Shown here piece by piece: positions 24,706-33,779 of a stretch of 64,000 nucleotides of DNA; the stretch's first letter is position 1, and every line of letters begins with the position of its first letter. This DNA is from Limnochordaceae bacterium (lineage in GTDB: Bacteria; Bacillota; Limnochordia; Limnochordales; DUMU01). Both the position numbers and the translations under genes were made by a program. The stretch covers positions 129,670 to 193,669 of the forward strand of contig JADBKQ010000002.1 of assembly GCA_014896305.1 (NCBI GenBank), in the 5' to 3' direction. The notes beneath the pieces are model-generated. The model ran no database searches. It saw only the letters and a program-made list of their open reading frames with translations, and was not told where the DNA came from.

Positions 24706-27045
24706 GTGCCCAAACTCGTCATCGTCGAGTCACCCGCAAAAGCCAAAACCATTGCCAAAGTCCTGGGGCGAGGATACCGTGTCAAAGCCTCCATGGGGCA
24801 TGTCCGCGACCTGCCGCGCAGCCAGTTTGGAGTGGATGTGGAGCACCGGTTCCAACCGAAGTACATCACCATCCGGGGGAAAGGTCCGATCCTGGCCGAG
24901 CTGCGCCAGGCAGCCCATGAGGCGGAGAAGGTCTACCTGGCGACAGACCCGGATCGGGAGGGAGAAGCGATCTCCTGGCATCTAGCCCAGGTGCTAAACC
25001 TTCCCATGGATGAGTCGAACCGCATCGAATTCCACGAGATCACGCCTCGAGCCATCAAATCGGCACTCCAATCGCCCCGCCCGCTCGATTTTCACCTGAT
25101 CGACGCCCAACAAGCCCGCCGGGTGCTGGATCGGCTCGTGGGTTACAAGTTGAGCCCGCTGTTGTGGGCCAAAGTACGTCCGGGGCTGAGCGCCGGCCGG
25201 GTGCAGTCGGTCGCCGTACGCCTGGTGGTCGACCGGGAGCAGGAGATCGAGGCATTCAAGCCCGAAGAGTATTGGTCGCTGACCGCGGCGCTGGCGACGG
25301 CGGCCCGTGGCCCTCAGTTTGAGGCTACCCTGCTAGAGGTGGATGGCAAGAAAGTGACCATCCATCAGGAAGAGGAAGCGAAGGCCCTGGTGAACCGGTT
25401 GCAGGGCGCTGCTTTCACTGTGACCAAGGTGGTTCGGCGGGAGCGCCGACGTTACCCTGCACCCCCGTTCACCACCAGTACCCTGCAGCAGGAGGCTTCA
25501 CGGCGGCTGGGCTTCACGGCGCGGCGGACGATGAGCGTGGCTCAGCAGCTCTACGAAGGGCTGGAGCTCGGCTCAGGAGGGCCCGTCGGTCTGATCACGT
25601 ACATGCGCACGGACTCCACCCGGATTGCTCCGGAGGCCCAGGCGGAGGCGGCAGAGTTCATCTCTACTACGCTAGGAAGAGAGTACCGGCCGGCGACCCC
25701 GCCCCACTACCGCAACCGGCCGGGTATCCAGGGAGCTCACGAAGCGATTCGGCCGACCTTACTGCACAGGCGACCGGAGGACGTCAAGGAGTTTCTGAAA
25801 CGGGATCAGTACCGCCTCTACCGCCTGATCTGGGAACGTTTCGTGGCCAGCCAGATGAGTCCGGCGGTTTATGACCAGGTGATCGTCGATATCGCAGCAG
25901 ACGGCTGTATCTTCCGGGCGACTGGCATGACACAGAAGTTCCCCGGGTTTACCGCCATCTACGAAGAGACCAGGGAAGAGGCGGACCATACTTCTACCGA
26001 TACGACGAATACGACGAAGCAGGCCAGTACGGGCGACGGTAACTCCCCGGATTCGGAAGCGGGCAGCCAGGCTGATGCCCTGGCTCTGCCGGCGGAGCTG
26101 GCAGAGGTTTCGGAGACGGACTCATCTTCGTTCAAGGAGAAAAAGACACTGCCCCTCCTCGAGGAAGGGCAACCTCTGGTCCTGGTGCGCCTGAAGCCCG
26201 AACAGCACTTTACGCAGCCCCCCCCTCGCTACAGCGAGGCCTCGCTGATCAAGGCCCTGGAGGAAAAGGGGATCGGGAGACCCAGCACCTATGCGCCGAT
26301 TATCGAAACGATCAAGAGCCGCGGTTATGTCGAGCTCATTGATAAGCGCTTTCATCCTACGGAGTTGGGCCGGGTGGTGGTCAACCTTTTGGCGCAGTAC
26401 TTCCCGGACATCGTCGACGTCGGCTTTACCGCCCACATGGAAGAGCAGTTGGATGAGGTAGAGCAAGGAACCCAGCAGTGGCAGGACGTAGTCGAACGTT
26501 TCTACGAACCGTTCGCGCAACGGTTGCAGCAGGCCCAGCAACTCGTGGCCGCGGTGGAGCTGACGCCGGAAGAGACGGATGTGATCTGTGAAAACTGCGG
26601 GCGGCACATGGTGATCAAGCACGGGCGCTTCGGCAAATTCTTGGCTTGCCCGGGCTATCCGGAGTGCCGCAACACCAAGCCCTTATTAAAGGAAATTGGC
26701 GTAGCCTGTCCCCGCTGCGGTCGTCCCCTGGTGGAGCGGCGCTCTCGCCAGGGCCGGCTCTTTTACGGCTGTTCCGGCTATCCGAAGTGCGACTTCACCT
26801 CCTGGGAACGACCGGTCGGGCGTTGCCCTCGCTGTGGTCAGCTCCTGGTGGTCCGGCGGAGTTCAGCGACTGCCTCCTGCAGCGATCCCGAATGCGGCTT
26901 CCGGCAACCCTGGCCAGGGTCGAACGGCCAGACGACGACACCCGTCTCGGAAACCGTGCCGGCGACAGCCACGCCGTCCCTGTCCCAACCCGGTTCCACT
27001 TCTGCCCCGGCAGCAGTGGGCGACCATCATCCGGCCCAGGAATAG
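24706..27045 (+). CDS. topA: DNA topoisomerase I
   Basis: Type IA enzyme that relaxes negative supercoils. The TOPRIM domain starts directly at GTG 24706 (LVIVESPAKAKTIAKVLG) and contains ATDPDREGEAISWH; the active-site tyrosine is in ITYMRTDSTRI. The C-terminus has three four-cysteine zinc ribbons (CENC..., CPRCGRPLVERR..., CPRCGQLLVVRR...) and then a Ser/Thr/Pro-rich tail. About 50 residues rich in Thr, Ser, Asp and Glu are inserted after AIYEETREEADH, making the protein 779 residues against about 690 in Bacillus. The open frame upstream of the start overlaps dprA and is not conserved. Confidence 0.97.
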   Translation: MPKLVIVESPAKAKTIAKVLGRGYRVKASMGHVRDLPRSQFGVDVEHRFQPKYITIRGKGPILAELRQAAHEAEKVYLATDPDREGEAISWHLAQVLNLPMDESNRIEFHEITPRAIKSALQSPRPLDFHLIDAQQARRVLDRLVGYKLSPLLWAKVRPGLSAGRVQSVAVRLVVDREQEIEAFKPEEYWSLTAALATAARGPQFEATLLEVDGKKVTIHQEEEAKALVNRLQGAAFTVTKVVRRERRRYPAPPFTTSTLQQEASRRLGFTARRTMSVAQQLYEGLELGSGGPVGLITYMRTDSTRIAPEAQAEAAEFISTTLGREYRPATPPHYRNRPGIQGAHEAIRPTLLHRRPEDVKEFLKRDQYRLYRLIWERFVASQMSPAVYDQVIVDIAADGCIFRATGMTQKFPGFTAIYEETREEADHTSTDTTNTTKQASTGDGNSPDSEAGSQADALALPAELAEVSETDSSSFKEKKTLPLLEEGQPLVLVRLKPEQHFTQPPPRYSEASLIKALEEKGIGRPSTYAPIIETIKSRGYVELIDKRFHPTELGRVVVNLLAQYFPDIVDVGFTAHMEEQLDEVEQGTQQWQDVVERFYEPFAQRLQQAQQLVAAVELTPEETDVICENCGRHMVIKHGRFGKFLACPGYPECRNTKPLLKEIGVACPRCGRPLVERRSRQGRLFYGCSGYPKCDFTSWERPVGRCPRCGQLLVVRRSSATASCSDPECGFRQPWPGSNGQTTTPVSETVPATATPSLSQPGSTSAPAAVGDHHPAQE

Positions 27046-27125
27046 AGGCGGCTGCGATACCACACGGTTGATGCGGACGCTCGCCAGCGGGAATGTCGTA
27101 ACAGCCCGAAGGGGGAGAATCACGG

Positions 27126-28160
27126 ATGAGTAGCTCTCCTGCCAGCCAGCTCTTGCCCGAGCTGGACACCTTTTTGTCCAGCCTGCAGGCGCGCAGCTAC
27201 GCCCCGGGAACCATCGCCGGTTACCGGGCCGATCTGGCTGACTTTTCCGGCTTTCTGCGTCGAAGGCAGGCGGGAAGTTCTCCTGACCAGGTAGACCTGC
27301 CGGCTGAGCTTCCCGACTACCTGGCCTTCTTGTACCAGCGCGGGCTGGCCGCCAGTACGGTCGCGCGTCGGCTGGCCAGCATCCGCAGCTACTTCCGCTT
27401 CCTCGCAGAGCATCACCGCCTGCGCAGCACGGCCACGCGGACCGTTCACAATCCGCGCCGGGAACACCGCTTGCCGCGGGTTCTCTCCGGTCAAACCGTG
27501 GCGCAGCTGCTGGCCTCCATCCAGGCGACTGATCCCCTCTCGTTGCGGGACCGGGCCATGCTGGAGCTGCTATACTCTTCCGGCCTGCGGGTGGGGGAGT
27601 TGGTCACCATTCGCCTGAAGCAACTGGACCGGGAGGCGGCTCTGCTGCGTGTGGTGGGAAAGGGCCAGAAAACCCGCCTGGTGCCCGTGGGTGAACCGGC
27701 ATTGGCGGCGGTAGAACGCTACCTTAAAAGTGGGCGGCCATACCTGGTAGGGAACCGTTGCCCGCGCCCGGCAGGCGAGGACTTTCTGTTTGTCAACCGG
27801 CGAGGGCACGCCCTCACCACGCGCCGGGTCGAGCAGATCGTCCGCACCCGCGTACGGCAGGCAGGATTGGTGGGGATGGTGGGCGTCGGCCGGGTCACCC
27901 CTCACACCCTCCGCCACTCCTTTGCCACGCATCTGCTGGACGGCGGGGCGGACCTGAGGGCGGTTCAGGAGATGCTGGGACATGCGAGCCTGGCGACGAC
28001 CCAGATTTACACCCACGTCTCCCGCGCTCAACTGGAGCGAGTGTACCGGCGGGCGCACCCTCGCGCCTGGGCGCGTCCGGGACGAGCGAGCGACGGGGCC
28101 GGCGTTCCCGGCCAGCGGCGGTTCCGGCTGGTAAAAGCGGCACGAGCAGAGAGGAAGTGA
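27126..28160 (+). CDS. xerC: XerC/CodV tyrosine recombinase
   Basis: Site-specific recombinase that resolves chromosome dimers at dif with XerD. All catalytic residues are present: Arg155 in SGLRVGEL, Lys179 in GKGQKTR, His260 and Arg263 in HTLRHSFATH, His286 in LGHASL and nucleophile Tyr295 in IYTHVS. The N-terminal SAM-like core-binding domain is complete. A 40-residue basic tail (rich in Arg, Ala, Gly) extends beyond the family end. In Bacillus the order is topA-trmFO-codV-clpQ-clpY-codY; trmFO is missing between topA and this gene. Confidence 0.94.
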   Translation: MSSSPASQLLPELDTFLSSLQARSYAPGTIAGYRADLADFSGFLRRRQAGSSPDQVDLPAELPDYLAFLYQRGLAASTVARRLASIRSYFRFLAEHHRLRSTATRTVHNPRREHRLPRVLSGQTVAQLLASIQATDPLSLRDRAMLELLYSSGLRVGELVTIRLKQLDREAALLRVVGKGQKTRLVPVGEPALAAVERYLKSGRPYLVGNRCPRPAGEDFLFVNRRGHALTTRRVEQIVRTRVRQAGLVGMVGVGRVTPHTLRHSFATHLLDGGADLRAVQEMLGHASLATTQIYTHVSRAQLERVYRRAHPRAWARPGRASDGAGVPGQRRFRLVKAARAERK

Positions 28161-28166
28161 ATACGG

Positions 28167-28712
28167 ATGGCGGATGGGGCCCAGTGGCGAGGCACGACCG
28201 TGGTGGCCGTCCGGCGAGAGGGGCGAGGCGCTGTCGCCGGCGACGGCCAGGTCACGGAAGGTGATCATTTGATCATCAAGGCAACCGCCCGCAAGGTGCG
28301 CCGCATCTATCAGGGGCAGGTCGTCGCCGGTTTTGCGGGCGCCGTGGCGGACGCCTTCACACTGCTGGAGCGGCTCGAACGGTATCTCGGTGAACAGCAC
28401 GGTCAGTTACCCCGTGCCTGTATCGAGCTGGCCAAAGAGTGGAGGACCGATCGGGCCTTGCGCCGGCTGGACGCACTGCTGGTCGCCATGGACTCCGAGC
28501 ACCTGTTCTTGCTCTCGGGCAGTGGCGAAATCATTGAACCCGACGACGGTATCGTTGCCATCGGTTCCGGCGGGCCATATGCCCTGGCTGCTGCCCGTGC
28601 GTTGCTGCGCCGCACTTCGTTGTCGGCACGGGATATCGCAGAGGAGTCGCTACGCATCGCAGCAAGCTTGTGCGTGTACACGAATGACCAGATCATCGTG
28701 GAAGAGGTGTGA
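28167..28712 (+). CDS. hslV: HslV (CodW/ClpQ), proteasome-like peptidase
   Basis: Peptidase ring of the ATP-dependent HslUV protease. [55 protein letters not shown] and [17 protein letters not shown] are canonical. The catalytic N-terminal threonine must be Thr10 or Thr11, because nine residues (MADGAQWRG) precede it; unlike Bacillus ClpQ, the extension has no Ser or Thr at position 2. Removal of the extension would be needed for normal catalysis. It is 6 bases downstream of xerC and 3 bases upstream of hslU. Confidence 0.96.
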   Translation: MADGAQWRGTTVVAVRREGRGAVAGDGQVTEGDHLIIKATARKVRRIYQGQVVAGFAGAVADAFTLLERLERYLGEQHGQLPRACIELAKEWRTDRALRRLDALLVAMDSEHLFLLSGSGEIIEPDDGIVAIGSGGPYALAAARALLRRTSLSARDIAEESLRIAASLCVYTNDQIIVEEV

Positions 28713-28715
28713 CGG

Positions 28716-30134
28716 ATGGCCATGGCAGAACCCGTCTCCCGAACGCCGACGCAAATCGTAGCCGAGCTGGACCGTTTCATCGTGGGTCAGGCCGCAGCCA
28801 AACGAGCAGTCGCCATTGCTCTGCGGAACCGTGTCCGCCGTCAACGGTTGCAGGAACAGTGGCGAGAGGAGGTCTTGCCGAAAAACATCCTGATGATCGG
28901 GCCTACCGGCGTTGGCAAAACGGAGATCGCCCGCCGCCTCGCCAAGCTGGCCGATGCTCCCTTCATCAAAGTGGAAGCGACGAAATTCACCGAAGTGGGC
29001 TATGTCGGTCGCGACGTGGAGGCGATGATCCGGGACCTGGTAGAGATCGCCGTGCAACAAGAGCGGGAGCGCCGCTTGGCTGATGTAGAAAGCAAGACGG
29101 CGGGAGCAGTGGAAAGCCGCCTGTTGAATGCATTGACGCCGCCTCCCGGTCGCACCTCCGCCCCCAACCCGCTGGCAGCCCTATTTGGCTGGGCGGGGGG
29201 ACCGAACCCGGTCGGCAGCCCCACGGCGGAAGGCGGCGAAGCCGATCCCAGCCAGGCGTGGGCTCGCCGGCAGGCCGTCCTCGAGCAGTTGCGGCGGGGA
29301 GAATTGGAGGACCAGGTAGTTGAGATCGAACTTACGGATAACACTCCTCCATTTCTTCAATTGTATAGTGGCAATAACATGGAGGAACTCGGGGTCAATT
29401 TGCAGGACTTGTTCTCGGGTATACTCCCGCCCCGGCGTCAGCGTCGCCGGGTGACGGTGCGGGAAGCGCGGCGTCTGCTCGCCCGGGAGGAAGCCGAAAA
29501 GCTGATCAACATGGACGAAGTTTCCCAGGCCGCCGTGCAGAGGGTAGAGCAAGCGGGGATCGTTTTCATCGACGAGATCGACAAAGTGGCCGGTCGAGAA
29601 AGGGGGCAAGGTCCTGATGTGTCGCGCGAAGGCGTGCAACGGGACCTGCTCCCCATCGTAGAGGGGACGACGGTGCTAACGAAATACGGGCCCGTTCGCA
29701 CGCAGCACATCCTGTTCATTGCGGCGGGCGCTTTTCATGTCTCCTCTCCCTCGGATCTAATCCCGGAGCTGCAAGGCCGCTTCCCCATCCGGGTCGAGCT
29801 GCAAAGCCTTACCAGGCAAGATCTCCAGCGGATTTTGACCGAACCGGAAAACGCCCTTACCCGGCAGTACCAGGCCTTACTGGCCGTGGACGGTGTCCAG
29901 CTGGAGTTTACCCCAGATGGCATCGAGGCGATCGCCCAGGCGGCGGACCAGGCCAATCGGCAGACTGAAGATATCGGCGCCCGCCGGCTCTATACCATCA
30001 TGGAGAAACTCCTCGAAGATGTCTCGTTTCGTGCCCCCGAGGCGGCCGGCCTCGTCCGGGTGGATCGGGCCTTCGTCGCCGAACGGCTGGAGCCGCTGCT
30101 CGCCGATCAGGAGCTGAGTCGCTACATTCTTTGA
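28716..30134 (+). CDS. hslU: HslU (CodX/ClpY), protease ATPase
   Basis: AAA+ unfoldase that feeds HslV. It starts [19 protein letters not shown] and shows Walker [10 protein letters not shown] (62-70), the [13 protein letters not shown] pore segment, Walker [14 protein letters not shown] and sensor [17 protein letters not shown]. The C-terminus LSRYIL is the conserved tail that docks into HslV. The intermediate domain is slightly expanded and rich in Pro/Gly (near [12 protein letters not shown]). codY, normally next, is absent: the flagellar leader follows instead. Confidence 0.97.
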   Translation: MAMAEPVSRTPTQIVAELDRFIVGQAAAKRAVAIALRNRVRRQRLQEQWREEVLPKNILMIGPTGVGKTEIARRLAKLADAPFIKVEATKFTEVGYVGRDVEAMIRDLVEIAVQQERERRLADVESKTAGAVESRLLNALTPPPGRTSAPNPLAALFGWAGGPNPVGSPTAEGGEADPSQAWARRQAVLEQLRRGELEDQVVEIELTDNTPPFLQLYSGNNMEELGVNLQDLFSGILPPRRQRRRVTVREARRLLAREEAEKLINMDEVSQAAVQRVEQAGIVFIDEIDKVAGRERGQGPDVSREGVQRDLLPIVEGTTVLTKYGPVRTQHILFIAAGAFHVSSPSDLIPELQGRFPIRVELQSLTRQDLQRILTEPENALTRQYQALLAVDGVQLEFTPDGIEAIAQAADQANRQTEDIGARRLYTIMEKLLEDVSFRAPEAAGLVRVDRAFVAERLEPLLADQELSRYIL

Positions 30135-30258
30135 ATTACCGCTCGAGATTTTTCGGTATGACAGCAGGAATCTTGCGTAACGAGACGAATTGATTCGATC
30201 GAACGAGGAGGGGGTTATTCCCAGGAGACGGGAAGGCTCATAACTTCACAAACTGGGC

Positions 30259-30382
30259 GGCAATTGTCTCAGGGCAAACCTGCCGAAAGGCGGGGACGCA
30301 AAGCCACGGGCCTACAGTAGCAAGAGATCGGGCACGACCTTTCCTACCGCGGTCGTGATGCTACCAGGGTAGCCGGGTTGCC
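30259..30382 (+). ncRNA. Cyclic-di-GMP-I (GEMM-I) riboswitch aptamer
   Basis: The conserved core is present in order: AGGGCAAACC, a hairpin with GAAA tetraloop (CCTGCCGAAAGGCGGG), GGACGCAAAGCC, CGGGCCTA, then GGGTAGCCGGGTTGCC. P1 closes by GGCAA (30259-30263) with TTGCC (30378-30382). The second arm is long: GTAGCA (30317-30322) pairs with TGCTAC (30359-30364), capped by CACGACC/GGTCGTG. It lies in the 408-base gap between hslU and flgB, oriented toward flgB. Such riboswitches sense c-di-GMP; one precedes flgB in Clostridioides difficile. Confidence 0.93.
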
Positions 30383-30401
30383 AAGGGCCGTACGCGTGGA
30401 C

Positions 30402-30440
30402 TGCACTCAGGCCGCCGCGTCGGCTTGGGTGCATTTTGTT
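30402..30440 (+). terminator. Intrinsic terminator, riboswitch expression platform
   Basis: TGCACTCAGGCCG (30402-30414) pairs fully with CGGCTTGGGTGCA (30421-30433), 13 pairs including two G-U, with a six-base loop and TTTTGTT directly after. It lies 20 bases after the aptamer and about 100 before flgB, where a terminator must be suppressed for the flagellar genes to be read. Whether c-di-GMP favours or prevents it cannot be decided by eye; an OFF switch would match flagellar biology. A smaller hairpin (30502-30521) lies just before the flgB ribosome site. Confidence 0.88.
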
Positions 30441-30542
30441 ATGTCCTATCAGCCAGGGCCCGTCATTGCCCGAAAGGAATACACCGTCCTGCCGCTCACA
30501 GCCGGAGGGTTGAGCCCCCGGATCGGAAAGGAGGTGAGCCCG

Positions 30543-30995
30543 GTGAGCGACTCGTTCACGGCGGCCAACTCGCTGTTGCAGTTCACCATGAGCGAGCTTT
30601 GGTGGAGGCAGGGGGTGCTGGCGCAAAACCTGGCCAATGTAGAAACCCCCGGGTACAAACGGCAAGATGTCGCCTGGTCCATTCCGGAGGTGGAGTTGGC
30701 GGGGCAGCCAGGCGATCCGTCCTCCGCTGCGCCCGGTCCGTTTCACCTGATGCTGGCCCGTACCCACCCGCGCCATCTGGACGGCACCCCGGCGACGGCG
30801 GAGGGAGTCGAAGCTGCGCCGGCCGGCCGCCTGGTACGGGATACGCGGACTGCCGTCCGCAACGATGGGAACAACGTGGATCTCGAGCGGGAACTGGTGC
30901 TGGTGGCCGAGACGAATCTGTGGTACCAGAGCGTCACCTCGTTGCTGGCCAGCCGATACGGTATGTTCCGGACTGCCCTGGGGACGGGGCGCTAA
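30543..30995 (+). CDS. flgB: FlgB, flagellar proximal rod protein
   Basis: Rod protein of the basal body. VLAQNLANVETPGYKRQDV is the flagellar rod/hook N-terminal signature, and the C-terminus DGNNVDLERELVLVAETNLWY is the FlgB pattern. GTG 30543 follows AAAGGAGGTGAG at ideal spacing. The frame stays open upstream through the terminator and the end of the riboswitch, so upstream starts are rejected. 150 residues is somewhat longer than the 130 of Bacillus, with an insert in the middle. First gene of the flagellar cluster. Confidence 0.95.
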   Translation: MSDSFTAANSLLQFTMSELWWRQGVLAQNLANVETPGYKRQDVAWSIPEVELAGQPGDPSSAAPGPFHLMLARTHPRHLDGTPATAEGVEAAPAGRLVRDTRTAVRNDGNNVDLERELVLVAETNLWYQSVTSLLASRYGMFRTALGTGR

Positions 30996-31073
30996 CGGCG
31001 ACCAGGGAGACGGTTGCCTCCCCTGTCCGGCCGGCCGGCCCCCCCAAACGCGGAGAGAGTGGAGGTGAGAATC

Positions 31074-31535
31074 GTGGGATTGTTTGATGCGTTGGCGATC
31101 AGCGCCTCGGGTCTCACCGCTGAGCGCTTGCGGTTGGACGTGATCGCCACCAACCTGGCCAATGTAGAGACGACCCGTACCGCGACGGGCGGACCCTTTC
31201 GCCGGCGGGAGGTCGTCTTCGCGGCTCAACCGCCGACGTTCCCCGTCGATCTGGCAAACAGTACGGGCAGTAGCGGCACACTCGCACCTGGCCACCCCGC
31301 CCTGGGAGGGGTACAGGTAGCGGCTATCGTGACGGATCCGGCCCCGTTTCGCCTCGTCTACCAACCGGGTCATCCCGATGCGGATGTCAACGGGTATGTG
31401 GCGTATCCCAACATCAACCCGGCCAGCGAGATGGTGGATATGATCGCCGCCAGCCGGGCGTACGAAGCGAACCTGGCGATCTTCCAGAGCACTAAGCAGC
31501 TGGCTGCACGTACCCTGGATCTGCTACGGGCGTGA
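31074..31535 (+). CDS. flgC: FlgC, flagellar proximal rod protein
   Basis: Rod protein with GLFDALAISASGLTAERLRLDV at the start, IATNLANVETTRT next, and the family's C-terminus YPNINPASEMVDMIAASRAYEANLAIFQSTKQLA. GTG 31074 is chosen over the in-frame GTG 31065 because the ribosome site GGAGGTGAG covers the latter. 153 residues, the family norm. It follows flgB by 78 bases in the conserved flgB-flgC-fliE order. Confidence 0.96.
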   Translation: MGLFDALAISASGLTAERLRLDVIATNLANVETTRTATGGPFRRREVVFAAQPPTFPVDLANSTGSSGTLAPGHPALGGVQVAAIVTDPAPFRLVYQPGHPDADVNGYVAYPNINPASEMVDMIAASRAYEANLAIFQSTKQLAARTLDLLRA

Positions 31536-31604
31536 TCCGGGTACCGGAGGCAGCGACAGTATCCTCCCAGAGGAACGTAACATGGACGAGAGGAGGAGTT
31601 GTCG

Positions 31605-31946
31605 GTGTTGAGTGCGGCGTGGTCGACTGCTCTCCATCGCCTGGCCCCGGGCCAACTGATGGAGGATGACGTTGTACCGAGTCCTGCTTTTGAATCGCCT
31701 GGTGCCACTGTCCCTTCGATCTCCTCATTTGGGCAGCTCCTGGACCGGGCCTGGAATCAGGTGCGGGCCAGTCAGCAACAGGCGGATCAAATGGCCATAG
31801 CGGTAGCCAGCGGGCGGATTCAAGGACCCGATCTGGCGACGGCCGTAAACGCGACGCAACAGGCTTCGCTGCTTCTTTCCCTTGTCGTAACGGTGCGTAA
31901 CCGGGCCCTCGAAGCCTACCAGGAAGTCATGCGGATGCCGGTCTAG
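31605..31946 (+). CDS. fliE: FliE, MS-ring/rod junction protein
   Basis: Connects the MS ring to the proximal rod. The family C-terminus is recognisable: QQADQMAIAVASGRIQGPDL, NATQQASLLLSLVVTVRN and ALEAYQEVMRMPV. AGGAGGAG (31591-31598) fits GTG 31605 at 6 bases; the in-frame TTG 31599 is directly adjacent to the ribosome site and unlikely. 113 residues, usual size. The N-terminal 35 residues are variable. Confidence 0.94.
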   Translation: MLSAAWSTALHRLAPGQLMEDDVVPSPAFESPGATVPSISSFGQLLDRAWNQVRASQQQADQMAIAVASGRIQGPDLATAVNATQQASLLLSLVVTVRNRALEAYQEVMRMPV

Positions 31947-32075
31947 CCCCGGTAAGTTCGATTTCACCCCTCAGACGAACGGGGTGCAGGCAGAGTTCAG
32001 TGGGAGTCGGTCTCTGAAATCCCCTGGCAGTAGTGGACATGACGAAATAATGGGCGACCTACGGAGGGTAGCAGG

Positions 32076-33779
32076 TTGGAGGTACGGAAGGCGGCAAAAC
32101 AAGGCTGGCAACAGGTTGAGGGGCTCTGGCATCGCCTGCCCCGCCTGGGCCGCGCGGGTCTGGGGATAGGCTTGCTCCTGATTCTGGCGATGCCACTGAT
32201 GCTGCCTCACTGGCTCAAACCGCACTATGCGCCGCTGTTCACCGGCTTGCAGACGTCAGAGGCCGCCCAAATCGTCTCCTTCTTGCAGGAAAAGAAAGTT
32301 CCTTATCAACTGGCCGAAGGCGGCACTGCCATTTTGGTGCCGGACAAGCAAGTCTACGACCTGCGGCTGCAAATCGCTGGCGCTGGGCTACCGGGCGATA
32401 GCGTGGTCGGTTTCGAGTTGCTCAACCAGTCCAACCTGGGGCTCACCGACTTTGAACGCCGGGCCCGCTACAACTGGGCGCTGCAAGGGGAGCTGACCCG
32501 GACCATCGAGAAACTGGACGGAGTGGAAGAAGCTCGGGTACACCTGGTCATCCCGGAGCCTTCCGTTTTCGTCCGCAGCACTCCTTCTCCCTCGGCGTCC
32601 GTCTTCGTACGCTTGACCCCCGGCCACACGCTGGCTCCGGAACAAGTGCGAGCCATCACCACCCTGGTTTCACGCAGTGTGCCCGGACTTAAGGAGTCTG
32701 ACGTCGTGGTGGTGGATCAGGCCGGCCAGGTGCTCACCGACCAGCTGGATTCGGCTCTTTCACCCGTCTCGACCAATGCGGCCGCTCAACGCTACGAACT
32801 CACCCGTCAGGTGGAAAGCGAACTCGAACAGCGCATCCGCACCATGTTGGAACAGGCCTTCGGCCTGGGTCAAACGGTCGTCCGGGTCAGCGCCACCCTC
32901 GACTTCGACCTGCGTGAGCAGCGGGCCGAGCAGTTTGCGCCCGTCAGCGGCAGCGATCGGGGCGTCCTCCGCAGCGAACAACTGCAGGACGAATCCAGTA
33001 CCAGTACTGACAGCACCAACCCGATGGCAGGGGTGCCTGGCATCGCCAGCAACGTGCCGGGATACGCTGCCCTGGCCGCCAGCCCTGCTGGTACGACCAG
33101 CAGCACGAAAAGCAGCAGCATTCGCAATTACGAGGTGAACCGGACCGAGTCCTATTTCTCTCCCGCCCCGGGTACGATCCGCCGCCTGTCCGTCGCCGTT
33201 TTGGTGAACCAGGATATCCCTCCTACGCTGCAGCCGCAGCTGGAGGCGGCCGTAGCCTCGGCCGCCGGCATCGACCGTACGCGCGGCGATCAGTTAACGG
33301 TCGTCTCTGTACCTTTCTTTAACCGCACGGTTCAGCCCCAACCGACGGCGGTTCCGTCGGGCCGGCCCTCCATCTGGTGGTGGGTGGCATTGGCTGCCAC
33401 CTTGCTGGGAGTCCTGCTGACGATGGGCCTGCTCATTCGGGATGTCCGGCAGCGGCGGGCGGTTTCCTTCGGCCAAGAACTGGCGCAGGCCTCGAGCGAG
33501 TTGGTGAAACAGGAGATGCCGCAAGTAGGGGCGGAGAGGGCGGAGGAGGGAGTGACTGGTAAAGCTGAACCGGCCCAGGTTCTTCCTCCGGAGGGGGTCA
33601 CCGATGAGAATCCGGTGGTTCTAGGAGACGAAGAGACAGTTCGACGGCAATTGCAAAAGGTCGTGACTCGCCTGGCCCAAGAAGACCCGGAGGGGTTCAT
33701 CCGGACTTTGCAGGTCTGGCTCTCTGAAGATGAAATGTCCGGTGGAGGCCGGCCTCATCCTAAAGGAGGAGCGTCCTGA
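32076..33779 (+). CDS. fliF: FliF, flagellar MS-ring protein
   Basis: Forms the membrane ring that anchors the motor and export apparatus. Two membrane helices flank a periplasmic region (about residues 27-44 and 431-453). Family motifs include YAPLFTGLQ, AAQIVSFLQEKKVPYQLAEG, VGFELLNQSNLGLTDFERR and ALQGELTRTIEKLDGVEEAR. The C-terminal tail, which binds FliG, is acidic and ends EDEMSGGGRPHP. TTG 32076 follows GGAGGG at 7 bases. It overlaps fliG by one base. Confidence 0.97.
   Translation: MEVRKAAKQGWQQVEGLWHRLPRLGRAGLGIGLLLILAMPLMLPHWLKPHYAPLFTGLQTSEAAQIVSFLQEKKVPYQLAEGGTAILVPDKQVYDLRLQIAGAGLPGDSVVGFELLNQSNLGLTDFERRARYNWALQGELTRTIEKLDGVEEARVHLVIPEPSVFVRSTPSPSASVFVRLTPGHTLAPEQVRAITTLVSRSVPGLKESDVVVVDQAGQVLTDQLDSALSPVSTNAAAQRYELTRQVESELEQRIRTMLEQAFGLGQTVVRVSATLDFDLREQRAEQFAPVSGSDRGVLRSEQLQDESSTSTDSTNPMAGVPGIASNVPGYAALAASPAGTTSSTKSSSIRNYEVNRTESYFSPAPGTIRRLSVAVLVNQDIPPTLQPQLEAAVASAAGIDRTRGDQLTVVSVPFFNRTVQPQPTAVPSGRPSIWWWVALAATLLGVLLTMGLLIRDVRQRRAVSFGQELAQASSELVKQEMPQVGAERAEEGVTGKAEPAQVLPPEGVTDENPVVLGDEETVRRQLQKVVTRLAQEDPEGFIRTLQVWLSEDEMSGGGRPHPKGGAS

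Noticed and set aside
30135-30258. Promoter for the riboswitch leader
   Set aside because: TTGAAT, TTGCGT and TTGATT hexamers occur, but none has an acceptable -10 at 16-19 bases. A promoter must exist here or further upstream, but I cannot place it.
30378-30542. Upstream extension of flgB starting within the riboswitch
   Set aside because: The frame is open by chance; it runs through the terminator, and the ribosome site AAAGGAGGTGAG points to GTG 30543, where the FlgB sequence begins.
30441-30542. Invertible flagellar switch like that of Clostridioides difficile
   Set aside because: I looked for flanking inverted repeats of about 20 bases around the flgB leader and found only the local hairpin 30502-30521.
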